Shown: positions 29,277 to 39,212, numbered from the stretch's first letter. The stretch: DNA of 64,000 nucleotides from an uncultured Flavobacteriaceae bacterium (GCA_947487895.1 CANKYF010000012.1:62001-126000); one strand, 5' to 3'. The notes: generated by a model from the letters alone, not told the origin. Program-made: numbers and translations.

Positions 29277-30905
29277 TTATCTAGGAAGACCAGTTATTTT
29301 GAATAGTACTGAACCTTCATATTGGCTACCAGTACCATCAGCAGAATATTCTATAGCTGTTGGGTCAGTAAATAAGTGTCCATCTGCTCTTTTAGTTGTT
29401 TCTGGGTTGTTTTCAGGTCTCCAACCATGAACTTGAGCACCTCCTAAGAATGTAGGTTCTGAAGCTCCTATAATATCTGTAACATCAATCAATCCAGTGA
29501 TTTCCCACATACTGTCAGTATTACCAATATTTAATCCAGATGCAGTAACTTGGTCACATTCCATAACCTCATTTAAAGTACCAGCAGAAATGTCATATTG
29601 CCAAAGTTTTGCATAACCAGTGATCTCTGCATTTAAATCTGCATAACCATTAGGATCTTCTTGTACATACACGTAATTTTCAGTCACTAAAATATTATCA
29701 GGTGAGTGCATACCATCTCCAATACCACCTTCTTTGTCACCATCAATTACACAAGTAATAGTAGCTTTTAAGTAGTTTGCAGATTCATCGTCAAACATAT
29801 CAGTAGGTAATTCTACTTTATAAACCCTTCCAAAAGTTGTTCCTCTGTCTGCTAAATCAGGATTATCAGATCTGTATCTTCCTGTTGCATTAAAATATAC
29901 TATACGGTTATTATCTGCAGAACCTTTTTGCCAATCTATATCTTCGATTCTTTGAAATCCGATAGCTTGTAAATCAATTGCTTCTTGGTTTAATTCACTT
30001 AAAGTTCTTTCTGTAACTTTAACCCATTCTACTTCGTATTCTGTACCTTCAGCCATACCCATTTCAAATAATTGACCTCCAGCACCTGGAGCAGTTTCAA
30101 TAGGGTTTATCCCTTTTAAAACATATAAGTCACCGCTGTGTAAATCACCTAAACCACCTGCATACATTGCAAAATGAGCTTCAGGGTAAGAGTTGTTACT
30201 ATCATCATCACCCATAAAAACTACAGTTTTCCCTGGGAATGCATTTTTACCAATTGCAACAGCATTTTCAGTAGACCATTCACCTAAAGCAGGTAGTCTA
30301 TCTACTTCAACACGATCATTTGTAGAACGGAAAGGATTTACTTTGTAAACACCTTTAGCGTTACCTCCCCACTCACCTCCAGAAAGGTATAAAGGACCAA
30401 AACCATGTTCTTCAACTGTAATTGAAGATCCCGAACATTGAGCTGTAAAAGCTGTCGCAGTAGCACTTACAATATAGTCTCCTTCTAGCGGTTGTAAATC
30501 TGAGTTTAATCTGATTCTTGCAATAGCAAAGTCTCTTTCTAAGTTATTAATAAAAGCATAAGTTCCATCTCCATATGGGTATAGAGCAGCACCATCCATG
30601 TAAGATCCGTAAACGAAAGTAGTATCTGTTGGTAAAATATCTGCAGAAGACATGATAACTTCTAAGTTAGCAGAAGAAGAAAAACTTCCCTTAAGCTCAA
30701 ATAAAGAGTTTGGAGTTACTGAACTTGTTAATGGTTCCATTTCAGCAATAGTTAGGTTTTCACCATCTTTACCATCAGTACCGTCTTGTCCGTCAACACC
30801 ATCAACACCGTCTTGACCATCTTTACCGTCTTCTATGTCACAGCTTATAAAAGCAACTGAAGCTAATAACATTAATACATAAATTGGATTAAGTAATTTT
30901 TTCAT
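29277..30905 (-). CDS. PhoX-like lipoprotein with collagen-like stalk
   Basis: A 542-residue lipoprotein (lipobox AFISCDI). Residues 27-50 are Gly-x-y triplets (DGKDGQDGVDGV...), a collagen-like stalk. The remainder resembles the PhoX/DUF839 beta-propeller: GGEWGGNAKGVYKVNP, VFMGDDDSNN, FQRIEDIDW, DGMHSPDNILVTENYVYVQEDP and the C-terminal FTDPTAIEYSADG. PhoX enzymes are calcium/iron phosphatases, but I cannot map every metal ligand, so activity is uncertain. Transcription probably starts at the TAACTTTG box 39 bp upstream. The 300 bp to bshC is a divergent promoter region without genes. Confidence 0.7.
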   Translation of the reverse strand: MKKLLNPIYVLMLLASVAFISCDIEDGKDGQDGVDGVDGQDGTDGKDGENLTIAEMEPLTSSVTPNSLFELKGSFSSSANLEVIMSSADILPTDTTFVYGSYMDGAALYPYGDGTYAFINNLERDFAIARIRLNSDLQPLEGDYIVSATATAFTAQCSGSSITVEEHGFGPLYLSGGEWGGNAKGVYKVNPFRSTNDRVEVDRLPALGEWSTENAVAIGKNAFPGKTVVFMGDDDSNNSYPEAHFAMYAGGLGDLHSGDLYVLKGINPIETAPGAGGQLFEMGMAEGTEYEVEWVKVTERTLSELNQEAIDLQAIGFQRIEDIDWQKGSADNNRIVYFNATGRYRSDNPDLADRGTTFGRVYKVELPTDMFDDESANYLKATITCVIDGDKEGGIGDGMHSPDNILVTENYVYVQEDPNGYADLNAEITGYAKLWQYDISAGTLNEVMECDQVTASGLNIGNTDSMWEITGLIDVTDIIGASEPTFLGGAQVHGWRPENNPETTKRADGHLFTDPTAIEYSADGTGSQYEGSVLFKITGLPR

Positions 30906-30943
30906 TTTTTTGATATAATTTTTTAGTTAAATGTTTGTGCATT

Positions 30944-30951
30944 CAAAGTTA
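30944..30951 (-). promoter_or_regulatory. TAACTTTG -7 box for the PhoX-like gene
   Basis: TAACTTTG fits TAnnTTTG and lies about 39 bp upstream of the start codon at 30905. The -33 element is not obvious. Confidence 0.45.
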
Positions 30952-31200
30952 TTATGAGGGTAAAGAAAGCTTGTTAAATTAGTAATGTAGTTGTATTAAT
31001 TTTGCGTTTCAGTTATGTTAGGTAGATTACGCAATGTTTAATATTTAAAACTATTCTAAATAAGAATATGTAGGTTTTAATAGGTGCTTTTATAGAGTTT
31101 TAGCCGCGTATGAGAAGAAATAATATGTGTTATGTTATGTTAACAAATAAGAATACGTTAAAAATCTGTTAGGATTTATTAACAGTCAATACTAAAGAAT

Positions 31201-31208
31201 TACATTTG
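31201..31208 (+). promoter_or_regulatory. TACATTTG -7 box for bshC
   Basis: TACATTTG fits TAnnTTTG. The in-frame TTG at 31206 lies inside this box, so the real start must be further downstream. The GTG at 31224 gives a short leader. Confidence 0.55.
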
Positions 31209-31223
31209 TTTAAATATTTTTTT

Positions 31224-32819
31224 GTGGCTAAAACATCAACACTTCAATTTTCTGAGACCGGATATTTTTCAACATTAGTAGAAGATTATTTAATTGAAAA
31301 ACCAGATTTAAGGGAGTTTTATAATAGGTTTCCAAAAATTGATAATTTTAAAGCTCAAATAGTAGAAAAGCAAAACGCATTTAAAAAAGACTCTAGAACG
31401 GTTTTAGTAAATGCCCTTAAAGCACAATACGAAACAGTTGAAGCTTCAGATAATTCACTTAAAAATATTGATTTACTAAATGAAGAAACAACATTTACAA
31501 TAACTACAGGACATCAACTAAATTTGTTTACTGGTCCGCTTTATTTCTTATATAAAATTGTATCGGCAATTAACCTTTCTAAAGAATTAAAACAAAAATA
31601 TTCTGATTATGACTTTGTGCCTGTATACTGGATGGCTACTGAAGATCATGATTTTGACGAAATAAATTATTTCAATTTCAAAGGAAAAAAGATTCAATGG
31701 AATAGAAATGCTCAAGGTGCTGTTGGCGAATTATCTACTGAAGGGTTAGAAGAGGTTTTAGAAGTTCTAGATAGCGAGTTTGGAAATAGTAAAAATTCAA
31801 TGTTCTTGAAGGAGCTTTTTAACAATGCGTATTTAGAACATGATAATTTAGCTAATGCCACAAGATATTTAGCAAATGAACTTTTTAAAGAATACGGTTT
31901 AGTAATAGTTGATGCTAATGATAAAGCTTTAAAAGCATTATTTACACCTTATGTTGAAAAAGAGCTTGTGAGTCAAACATCTTTTACAGAAGTAACTAAT
32001 ACCAATATAGAACTTTCTAGAGATTATAAAATTCAAGTAAACCCTAGAGAAGTTAATCTATTTTATATTTCTGAAAATTTAAGAGAACGTATTGTTTTTG
32101 AAGAAGGTATTTATAAAGTTTTAAATACTGATATATTTTGGAGTTTGAGTGAACTACCAAAAGTACTATTAGAGCACCCAGAGAGGTTTTCTCCAAATGT
32201 AATTCTGCGTCCGTTGTATCAAGAAGTTATTTTACCAAACCTGTGCTACATAGGTGGTGGTGGAGAATTAGCTTATTGGTTTCAATTAAAAAATATGTTT
32301 AGTGAGTTTGAAGTACCTTTTCCTATATTATTACTTCGTAATTCGGTGTTGATTCAAACAGAAAGTCAAGCAAAAAAACTTAAGAATTTAAATATTTCAA
32401 AAGAGGACATCTTTTTAAAGCGAGATACATTCATCAATAAGAAAGTTAGAGAAATTTCGAATATAAATATTGATTTTTCAGAACAAAAAAAGCATTTAAA
32501 GCAGCAGTTTGAAGATTTACAAAAGTTTGCTGAACAAACAGATAAATCCTTTATAGGAGCTGTTGAAGCTCAAGAAAAAAAGCAATTAAAAGGACTTGAA
32601 AACCTTGAGAAAAGACTGTTAAAAGCTCAAAAGAAAAAATTGTCTGATCAAGTTCTTAGAATGACAGATATTCAAAACCAATTATTCCCCAATGGAAGTT
32701 TACAAGAGCGAAATACTAATTTTTCTGAGTTTTATTTAGAGTATGGAGATACATTAATTCCTTATTTGGTAGATAACTTAAAACCATTGGAAGGAGAATT
32801 TTTAGTTTTAACGATATAG
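31224..32819 (+). CDS. bshC: Putative cysteine ligase BshC (bacillithiol synthesis)
   Basis: About 531 residues from GTG at 31224 (MAKTSTLQFSETGYFS). Recognisable BshC segments are TTGHQLNLFTGPLYFLYKI near residues 94-112 and VPVYWMATEDHDFDEIN near 133-149, then LRPLYQEVILPNLCYIGGGGELAYW. A long coiled coil at about residues 400-480 and a short C-terminal part match the family. BshC is thought to add cysteine to glucosaminyl-malate in the last step of bacillithiol synthesis. bshA and bshB are not in the window. It is monocistronic, ending at a strong hairpin. Confidence 0.9.
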   Translation: MAKTSTLQFSETGYFSTLVEDYLIEKPDLREFYNRFPKIDNFKAQIVEKQNAFKKDSRTVLVNALKAQYETVEASDNSLKNIDLLNEETTFTITTGHQLNLFTGPLYFLYKIVSAINLSKELKQKYSDYDFVPVYWMATEDHDFDEINYFNFKGKKIQWNRNAQGAVGELSTEGLEEVLEVLDSEFGNSKNSMFLKELFNNAYLEHDNLANATRYLANELFKEYGLVIVDANDKALKALFTPYVEKELVSQTSFTEVTNTNIELSRDYKIQVNPREVNLFYISENLRERIVFEEGIYKVLNTDIFWSLSELPKVLLEHPERFSPNVILRPLYQEVILPNLCYIGGGGELAYWFQLKNMFSEFEVPFPILLLRNSVLIQTESQAKKLKNLNISKEDIFLKRDTFINKKVREISNINIDFSEQKKHLKQQFEDLQKFAEQTDKSFIGAVEAQEKKQLKGLENLEKRLLKAQKKKLSDQVLRMTDIQNQLFPNGSLQERNTNFSEFYLEYGDTLIPYLVDNLKPLEGEFLVLTI

Positions 32820-32840
32820 ATAGAGTAGCGATTAAATTAA

Positions 32841-32879
32841 TAATTAAGAAGCAAGCTTTTAAAGCTTGCTTCTTAATTA
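32841..32879. terminator. Bidirectional terminator with a 19-bp stem
   Basis: A perfect palindrome, TAATTAAGAAGCAAGCTTT and its reverse complement around one T, between convergent bshC and the large lipoprotein gene. A/T tracts lie at both ends of the stem. Confidence 0.85.
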
Positions 32880-32894
32880 CCCCTCAATTTTTCT

Positions 32895-35168
32895 TTATTT
32901 CTTTACGTCATTTATTAATTTTTGAAGCGCATCGTCTGGGTTACAGGTATTAGAATCTACTCGAGCCCTTTCAACTAATTCATCACTACTAAAAACATCA
33001 AATTCTTTTACCATTTTTTCTTCACCATTTACAATAATAAATGGGGTAAACTCTTTTGAATTGTGATTGTATATAAACCCAGAGCCACCTAAATTATCAG
33101 TTAATTCAGAAATGCAACCTTCTACATCGTTTTTTAGATTTTCTAAATCTTCAACAGTAGGTAATTGATCAAGAATAATTTGAGCATCGAATTTTATACC
33201 TTCAGCTTCTTGAATGAATTTTACATTATCTGCAGCTTCTAATAATTGTGATATTTGTTCTGGAGTTAAAACAGTAGCAGTAATTGTTCTATTTCTAGTG
33301 GTACTGCTAGACCAAACACTACATTTACTAATGTCTGGTATTGGATAAGGGTTATTTACGGCTTTATTCCCATAAGTAATCTTTACCGATATCGTTTTGT
33401 TTATTTTATCTAAAGTAGCAAGATGACGTAGTGCAGCTTCTAACTCTGTTCTAGTTTGTGCATTATCATTGTTGTTATTTACGGCGTTTTTAAGTCTGTT
33501 TAAAGCATCTTTATAAGGTTTAACAACAGTATTTACTTGTGAAGATATATTTGTACTGCATAATACAGCACTATTATCACTTACAATTTGATTTGCTTGA
33601 TCTGTTGCACTAGATATAGCAGATGATACAGCATCATCAATTTCATTTTGAGCTCTATCAATTATTCCGGGAAGTGCAGCTCTAAGACCTCTTAAACTTA
33701 ACTCAAGCTCGTATTGTTCATTAGCAGCTTCAACATCTGCAATAGCTTGTTCTGTAGTTGCAATGGCTGCATCAATTTGACCTGTTACTGTTTCTGCAAT
33801 ACCATCAGTAAAATTTACTGGAGGATTAGCAATCATTTTGGTTTCGTCTTTTGTAAATGTAGCACTAGCTTGCCAAACTTCGTCATTAACAGTTACTTGA
33901 CCTTGCATGGTAAATGCTTCTTGAGTCACTCTCATGCCGCCGCCAATAGATTGTTTACCAGTAGGCGTATCTAAATTAAATTCACCAGATAAACCAATAT
34001 CAAAATTACCTGTTTGCTCAACAAATCCGTAAGCATTCATATTACCACTTGGAGCAACAGGAATAATATTTGGCCACCAAGAAAGGTCTGGTTCTACTAA
34101 CCCATTTATAAATGCTTTTGATGTGATACCATTGTTTGTTGAAGCTTCTGCTACAATTGCTGCACTACCAGAACCAATAGGGAAACCAAATGAGATAAAA
34201 GACGCAATATCAAAAGAGAAATCTAGTTTTCCGTTTATACCTGCTTTGTAGTTTACTCCAAAATCAGATTCCATAGGTTCATCAAAATTTGCATTTACAT
34301 CAAAACCTCTATTTTGATACAACATTCCAGAAGCTTCCAAGACTTTATAAAATGATACCGATCCGCCAGTTACTTGATTGGCTTCAAAAGAAATCACATT
34401 ACCTGAAACAGGGTTGGTAGGAATATAGGTGAAGTTAGAGCCTAAAGAGGCGCCAAAACTAACGCTGCCTAATTTAGAACTGGAATTATTACTGTTACTT
34501 CCACCGCTACCTCCAGAATTACCATTACCATTTCCAGAACCGTTACCACTATTATTATCGCTATTTCCATCGTCTCCACCGCCTAGAGCATCTCCTCCTA
34601 ATGAGAAGAAAAACATAGGGTCTGTATAATCTGCAATGTAAGTTATATGTCCTCCAACAGGTGCTTTAATTGTAAGTGGTTTATGAGCATCTGGATCATC
34701 ATTAGCACCTAATTTAAGTTCAATGTTTACAGATATGTGAAATACAAAATAGTACCTGTTATCTACTAATTGAATTTCAAAATCTCTATTATCATTTAGG
34801 TATTTACCAAGAAAATAACCAATATCTGCCTGAATGGGGTCTGAAAACTCAAAGTGATTATTTTTAGTAGGTATCTCCGATGTACCAGATACACCTATAA
34901 GAGTTCCGTTTTCATCAAACTCAACATCTAAATTAGCATTTGTAAAGACAACATCTCCAGAGGCTTCAGTATCAATAGTAATACTACCATCTACGATATA
35001 TCCGTTTTCGGTTTCAGTAATATTACCCTCAGGTGTAATATTAAAGCTTGAAGCTGCACCATTGTTTGCAGGAGGAATGTCTACCGATTCTGTATTATTA
35101 GAACAATTTAATAAGATTAAAAAACACAATAAATAAAAGTATTTGTGTAATTTTTTTAGCGTTTTCAT
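32895..35168 (-). CDS. Large lipoprotein with Gly/Asn/Ser linker and helical tail
   Basis: About 757 residues from ATG at 35168 (MKTLKKLHKYFYLLCFLILLNCS), a lipoprotein signal. The 29 codons upstream run through a GC-richer intergenic inverted repeat and are rejected. Residues 30-170 form a beta domain with GSITIDTEASGDVVFTNANL. A Gly/Asn/Ser-rich tract lies at about residues 190-230, then beta-rich GINGKLDFSFDIASF, and from about residue 450 a long helical region (AIATTEQAIADVEAANEQ, DRAQNEIDDAVSSAI). No enzyme motif. It lies downstream of a TPR/LuxR-type regulator and has repeated motifs in its upstream region. Confidence 0.7.
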   Translation of the reverse strand: MKTLKKLHKYFYLLCFLILLNCSNNTESVDIPPANNGAASSFNITPEGNITETENGYIVDGSITIDTEASGDVVFTNANLDVEFDENGTLIGVSGTSEIPTKNNHFEFSDPIQADIGYFLGKYLNDNRDFEIQLVDNRYYFVFHISVNIELKLGANDDPDAHKPLTIKAPVGGHITYIADYTDPMFFFSLGGDALGGGDDGNSDNNSGNGSGNGNGNSGGSGGSNSNNSSSKLGSVSFGASLGSNFTYIPTNPVSGNVISFEANQVTGGSVSFYKVLEASGMLYQNRGFDVNANFDEPMESDFGVNYKAGINGKLDFSFDIASFISFGFPIGSGSAAIVAEASTNNGITSKAFINGLVEPDLSWWPNIIPVAPSGNMNAYGFVEQTGNFDIGLSGEFNLDTPTGKQSIGGGMRVTQEAFTMQGQVTVNDEVWQASATFTKDETKMIANPPVNFTDGIAETVTGQIDAAIATTEQAIADVEAANEQYELELSLRGLRAALPGIIDRAQNEIDDAVSSAISSATDQANQIVSDNSAVLCSTNISSQVNTVVKPYKDALNRLKNAVNNNNDNAQTRTELEAALRHLATLDKINKTISVKITYGNKAVNNPYPIPDISKCSVWSSSTTRNRTITATVLTPEQISQLLEAADNVKFIQEAEGIKFDAQIILDQLPTVEDLENLKNDVEGCISELTDNLGGSGFIYNHNSKEFTPFIIVNGEEKMVKEFDVFSSDELVERARVDSNTCNPDDALQKLINDVKK

Positions 35169-35320
35169 GTTGTGGTTGTTTTGTAGTTGAAATTTAATTT
35201 TGCGTGACCTTGCGCACAAAAGGTCTGCAGCCCATGTTAGCGCAAGACACCACAAAACGGTTTGTCAAATTAATGACTCTACAAACTTATTCCCCTAACG
35301 CTATCAAATAAAATATTTAG

Positions 35321-35372
35321 GGTAGACAATGGGTAGACAGCTTTAAATTATATAGCGGACAATTGGTAGACA
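35321..35372 (-). promoter_or_regulatory. Three direct TGTCTACC repeats upstream of the lipoprotein gene
   Basis: On the minus strand TGTCTACC occurs at 35365-35372, 35332-35339 and 35321-35328, in contexts TTGTCTACC, CTGTCTACCC and TTGTCTACCC. A fourth partial copy (TTGTCCGC) lies just after the first. They sit between the regulator stop codon and the lipoprotein start, about 150-200 bp before that start, and are candidate operator sites. Confidence 0.5.
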
Positions 35373-35392
35373 AGGCTTTGTAAGTCTTTATA

Positions 35393-37246
35393 TTATAAGT
35401 TTAAAACTAAATCTTCTAAAGACTCTTCAGACGTGATATTTATTTTTTTACGTAACCTATAACGTGCTTTTTTAACACCATCTGGAGATATATTTAAGAT
35501 GTTGGCAATCTCTTTTGATGATAAATTCATTTTTAAAAGAGACATTAAACGTAATTCATTAGTAGTAATATCAGGGAACTTTTGTTTTACATTGTAGTTG
35601 AAATCCTTGTGTACTTCTTGGAAGTATTTGCTGAAGTTTTCCCAATTATTATCATCTTTCAAATCAAAATTAATACTTTTTATAAGTTGCTGATATCCAT
35701 TTTTAGTATCATCAGAATCTTTAAAAGCTTTGGCTTTTTGTTTTAAGTCATCTAATAATTCATTCTTTTTAGCAAGATGTAAAGCGTGGGTGGTAAGTTC
35801 CTTCTTTTTAAAAGCTAATTCATTGGTTATTTTTTCTTTTTCAAGTTTATTACGTTTTAATTTTTGGAATATAGCATAGATACCTATTAGGGCAAGTAAT
35901 AAACCTATAGCTAAAAGAAAACGCTGTAAATTATTATTTTTTTCTTGTTGTTTTAGTAAATCTATTTCTTTATTGCTGAGTAATAGTTCCTGCTCTTTTT
36001 TTTCAGTTTCGTATTTAATTTTTAATTCATCGATTTGACGTGCTTTTTCTAAATTAAATAAAGAGTCATTTAAATGCATATGGTTTTTATAATCTGCAGT
36101 CGCATTTTTATAACTACCCATTTCTTCATAGGCTTTAGCACGTTCTTTATAATTATCAGACAAGTTATCAATTGATCCAATTGAGTCTGCAAGTTTAATA
36201 GCAGCATTATAATACTTTAATGATTTTGCATAATCTTTTTTCCCTAAATATGCTGAAGCAACATCGTTTAAAAAAATAATTTGATTGTTTATTGATCCGT
36301 GTTTAATTGAAATTTTGTTCGAATTAAAAAAGTACTCTAGTGCTTTGTCATAGTCTTTAGTGTCTAAATAAATTGCACCAATATTTGCTAAGTAAGGGGC
36401 AATAAAATTATCCCATTTTTTTTCCTTACTTATTTTCAACCCTTTATTATAATTTAACAACGCATCCTCATAATTTTTTAAGTCATAAAATGTATTTCCC
36501 AACTCCATATATGAGACAGCTAACCATTTAGAATGGTTTAAATTCTCCAGTATTATCAACCCTTGTTGAAGATAAGGAATGGCTTCTTTCAAGTTATTTC
36601 TTAAAGTTTCAGTTCTTCCAATACCAATTTTAATTATAGCTTTATTTAATAAATGATCTTTAGTAAGAGTATCCAGTGCTTTGGAAGCTTTAATTAATTG
36701 TTCAAAGGCATTTTTATAGTTTCCTTTATCAAGATAAATTGTAGATTGTTGTTGTAATGCATTACTAAGCAATAAACCATTTTGTAATTCTTTTGCAACA
36801 ATAATTGATTTGTTTGAAATTTCTAAAGCTCTATTAAAATTACCTTCAAGATTTTCTGTTCTATTCCACCTATGTAAAACATTAAAAAGCTCTTTTTTAT
36901 TATTGTTTTTTACAAAGCTTTTTTCTGCTTTTGAGAAATAAAACCTTAAGGAATCTAGATTATGATAGTTTACATAGTATATTCCTAAGTTTTTATAAGA
37001 TTTTGCTATGCCTTCAGAAAAGTTTAAATCATGAGATAAGTTTAAACCTTTATGTAAATATTTGAGAGCTAATTCTAGATTTGATTTTCTAGACTCAATA
37101 AAAATACTTTCAGCAGTTTTTACTTTTTCAATAGTTTCTTTTTGAGCCTCATAAACCTTCAAGAGGCTGTCAAGCATTTTATCGTTCTGAGAAGATATTA
37201 CGTTTGCGATGGTTAGAAGAAGTATAGAGAGGTGAAACTTTTTCAT
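35393..37246 (-). CDS. TPR-repeat membrane protein with LuxR-type HTH
   Basis: A 617-residue protein with a signal peptide (residues 1-20, ISSQ). TPR repeats fill about residues 55-400, for example LGNTFYDLKNYEDALLNYNKGL and ANIGAIYLDTKDYDKALEYF. A coiled coil precedes one membrane helix near residues 441-461. A cytoplasmic part ends in a helix-turn-helix, residues about 562-617 (TTNELRLMSLLKMNLSSKEI, NILNISPDGVKKARYRL), of the GerE/LuxR class. This one-component layout, periplasmic sensor plus cytoplasmic DNA-binding tail, is common in flavobacteria. The gene immediately downstream is a likely target. Confidence 0.85.
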   Translation of the reverse strand: MKKFHLSILLLTIANVISSQNDKMLDSLLKVYEAQKETIEKVKTAESIFIESRKSNLELALKYLHKGLNLSHDLNFSEGIAKSYKNLGIYYVNYHNLDSLRFYFSKAEKSFVKNNNKKELFNVLHRWNRTENLEGNFNRALEISNKSIIVAKELQNGLLLSNALQQQSTIYLDKGNYKNAFEQLIKASKALDTLTKDHLLNKAIIKIGIGRTETLRNNLKEAIPYLQQGLIILENLNHSKWLAVSYMELGNTFYDLKNYEDALLNYNKGLKISKEKKWDNFIAPYLANIGAIYLDTKDYDKALEYFFNSNKISIKHGSINNQIIFLNDVASAYLGKKDYAKSLKYYNAAIKLADSIGSIDNLSDNYKERAKAYEEMGSYKNATADYKNHMHLNDSLFNLEKARQIDELKIKYETEKKEQELLLSNKEIDLLKQQEKNNNLQRFLLAIGLLLALIGIYAIFQKLKRNKLEKEKITNELAFKKKELTTHALHLAKKNELLDDLKQKAKAFKDSDDTKNGYQQLIKSINFDLKDDNNWENFSKYFQEVHKDFNYNVKQKFPDITTNELRLMSLLKMNLSSKEIANILNISPDGVKKARYRLRKKINITSEESLEDLVLNL

Positions 37247-37402
37247 TATTAAGTAGTTAGTTTTGTTGAAAATAATATTTATTTAATTGATTATTAAATA
37301 TTTATAATTTAAAATAGGTGTCTAAGGTGTATTGTTTTATAATGTGTGAAAAATTAAAGTAAAAAAGTTATAAACCAAATTCGTCATTATAAAATCTATT
37401 AT

Positions 37403-37410
37403 TACTTTTG
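37403..37410 (+). promoter_or_regulatory. TACTTTTG -7 box for guaA
   Basis: TACTTTTG ends 3 bp before ATG 37414. TTCG at 37380-37383 is a weak -33 match, 19 bp upstream. The transcript would begin at or within a base or two of the start codon, so the mRNA may be leaderless. Confidence 0.6.
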
Positions 37411-37413
37411 CGC

Positions 37414-38949
37414 ATGCAACATGATAAGGTACTAATTTTAGACTTCGGATCGCAATACACACAGCTTATTGCACGTAGAGTTAGGGAACTCAACATTTAC
37501 TCCGAAATACATCCATTCAACAAAATTCCATCAAACATAGAAGAGTATAAAGCGGTTGTACTTTCTGGTAGTCCGAACTCTGTAAGGGGAGAAGATGCTT
37601 TGCATCCAGATTTATCAGAAATTAGAAATAAAAAACCTCTTTTGGCAGTTTGTTATGGTGCACAATATTTAGCACATTTTTCAGGTGGAGAGGTAGCGCC
37701 TTCAAATACTAGAGAATATGGTCGTGCAAATTTATCGTTTATAAAAGATAACGAATCATTTTTTGCAGGTATCAATTCTGGTAGTCAGGTGTGGATGAGT
37801 CATTCAGATACTATTAAACAATTACCTGAAAATGGTGTACTAATAGCCAGTACACATGATGTTGAGAATGCAGCTTATAGAATTGAAGGAGAAGAAACCT
37901 ATGCTATTCAATTTCATCCTGAAGTATACCACTCAACAGATGGAAAGCAATTGCTAGAAAATTTTTTAGTAAATATTGCTGGTTTGAAACAAGACTGGAC
38001 ACCAGATTCTTTTGTTGAAGAAACTGTTTCAGCTTTAAAAGAAAAAGTAGGTAATGATAAGGTGGTGCTTGGTTTATCAGGAGGTGTAGATTCTACGGTT
38101 GCTGCGGTTTTATTAAACAAAGCCATAGGAAAGAACTTGTACTGTATTTTCGTGAATAACGGATTATTACGTAAAAACGAATTTGAAAATGTATTGAATC
38201 AGTATGAAGGCATGGGGCTGAACGTAAAGGGCGTTGATGCTTCAGAACGTTTTCTTGATGCTTTAAAAGGTATTGAAGATCCTGAGAAAAAGCGTAAAGC
38301 TATTGGAAATGCTTTTATAGAAGTTTTTGATGATGAAGCTCACAAAATAGAAGATGTAACTTGGTTAGCGCAAGGTACTATTTATCCAGACGTTATTGAA
38401 AGTGTCTCTGCAACTGGAGGACCTTCGGCAACTATTAAAAGTCATCATAACGTAGGTGGTTTACCAGATTTCATGAAACTTAAAATAGTAGAACCATTAC
38501 GAGCTATTTTTAAAGATGAGGTTCGTAGAGTAGGAGCTTCATTAGGAATAGATCCAGAATTATTAGGGCGTCATCCGTTCCCAGGTCCTGGCTTAGGAAT
38601 TAGAATTTTAGGAGATATTACAGCAGAAAAAGTACGTATTCTTCAGGAGGTTGATCATATCTTTATCAACGGACTTAAAGAATGGGGGCTATATGATAGT
38701 GTTTGGCAAGCAGGCGCTATGTTATTACCTGTTAACAGTGTTGGTGTAATGGGAGATGAGCGTACTTATGAAAAATGTGTAGCACTTAGAGCGGTAGAGA
38801 GTACAGATGGTATGACAGCAGATTGGGTAAACTTACCGTATGAATTCCTTCAAAAAACATCAAACGATATAATAAACAAGGTAAAAGGCGTTAATAGAGT
38901 AGTTTACGATATTAGTTCAAAGCCACCAGCTACCATAGAGTGGGAGTAA
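37414..38949 (+). CDS. guaA: GMP synthase (glutamine-hydrolysing)
   Basis: A 511-residue enzyme converting XMP to GMP with glutamine and ATP. I use ATG at 37414 ([15 protein letters not shown]). A TTG six bases upstream lies in the -7 promoter box. The class I glutaminase Cys is Cys80 in [11 protein letters not shown], with His-x-Glu in QFHPEVYH. The PP-loop is [11 protein letters not shown]. The C-terminal dimerisation domain contains [13 protein letters not shown] and ends KPPATIEWE, the usual GuaA terminus. No guaB is nearby. Transcription probably ends at one of two hairpins downstream. Confidence 0.96.
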   Translation: MQHDKVLILDFGSQYTQLIARRVRELNIYSEIHPFNKIPSNIEEYKAVVLSGSPNSVRGEDALHPDLSEIRNKKPLLAVCYGAQYLAHFSGGEVAPSNTREYGRANLSFIKDNESFFAGINSGSQVWMSHSDTIKQLPENGVLIASTHDVENAAYRIEGEETYAIQFHPEVYHSTDGKQLLENFLVNIAGLKQDWTPDSFVEETVSALKEKVGNDKVVLGLSGGVDSTVAAVLLNKAIGKNLYCIFVNNGLLRKNEFENVLNQYEGMGLNVKGVDASERFLDALKGIEDPEKKRKAIGNAFIEVFDDEAHKIEDVTWLAQGTIYPDVIESVSATGGPSATIKSHHNVGGLPDFMKLKIVEPLRAIFKDEVRRVGASLGIDPELLGRHPFPGPGLGIRILGDITAEKVRILQEVDHIFINGLKEWGLYDSVWQAGAMLLPVNSVGVMGDERTYEKCVALRAVESTDGMTADWVNLPYEFLQKTSNDIINKVKGVNRVVYDISSKPPATIEWE

Positions 38950-39040
38950 ACGTGACTTTAGTATTAATTTGGTGTCGTAAATTTGTATTAAAATGGGCGT
39001 CCCAATATTTTTTAAACAATTTTTATCATATTTGAATCAT

Positions 39041-39076
39041 CTTAACAAGATAATGTATCGTATATTATCTTGTTGA
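39041..39076. repeat. 11-bp hairpin in the guaA-LysM gap
   Basis: AACAAGATAAT (39044-39054) pairs with ATTATCTTGTT (39064-39074), with CT/AG continuing outside. There is no T run. A smaller TGGG-CGT-CCCA stem followed by TTTTTT just upstream (near 38994-39012) is the better terminator candidate for guaA. Confidence 0.55.
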
Positions 39077-39159
39077 GTTAAAAATATTGTCAGGCTGTAC
39101 ATTATATCTTTTCTTTTTTGGCATGCTATATGATTTAACAAAAAGAAAAGGATAGAGTT

Positions 39160-39188
39160 TATCCTGAGCGGAGTCGAAAGGCTTCTGC
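39160..39188. repeat. Fragment of the dispersed intergenic repeat
   Basis: ATCCTGAGCGGAGTCGAAAG matches the style of the dispersed repeats at 7281-7324 and 54104-54190 but lacks an inverted partner, so it is probably a remnant. The rest of the 263-bp gap holds the hairpin described above and no gene. Confidence 0.45.
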
Positions 39189-39212
39189 CTTAACGCAATA
39201 AAAACAAGCTAT

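Noticed and set aside
34429-34629. Pro/Leu-rich open frame on the plus strand
   Set aside because: It is the reverse of a Gly/Asn/Ser-rich stretch in the lipoprotein gene; a composition artefact.
35169-35255. 29-codon extension of the large lipoprotein
   Set aside because: It would bury the lipoprotein signal and covers an intergenic inverted repeat (CTTGCGC..GCGCAAG).
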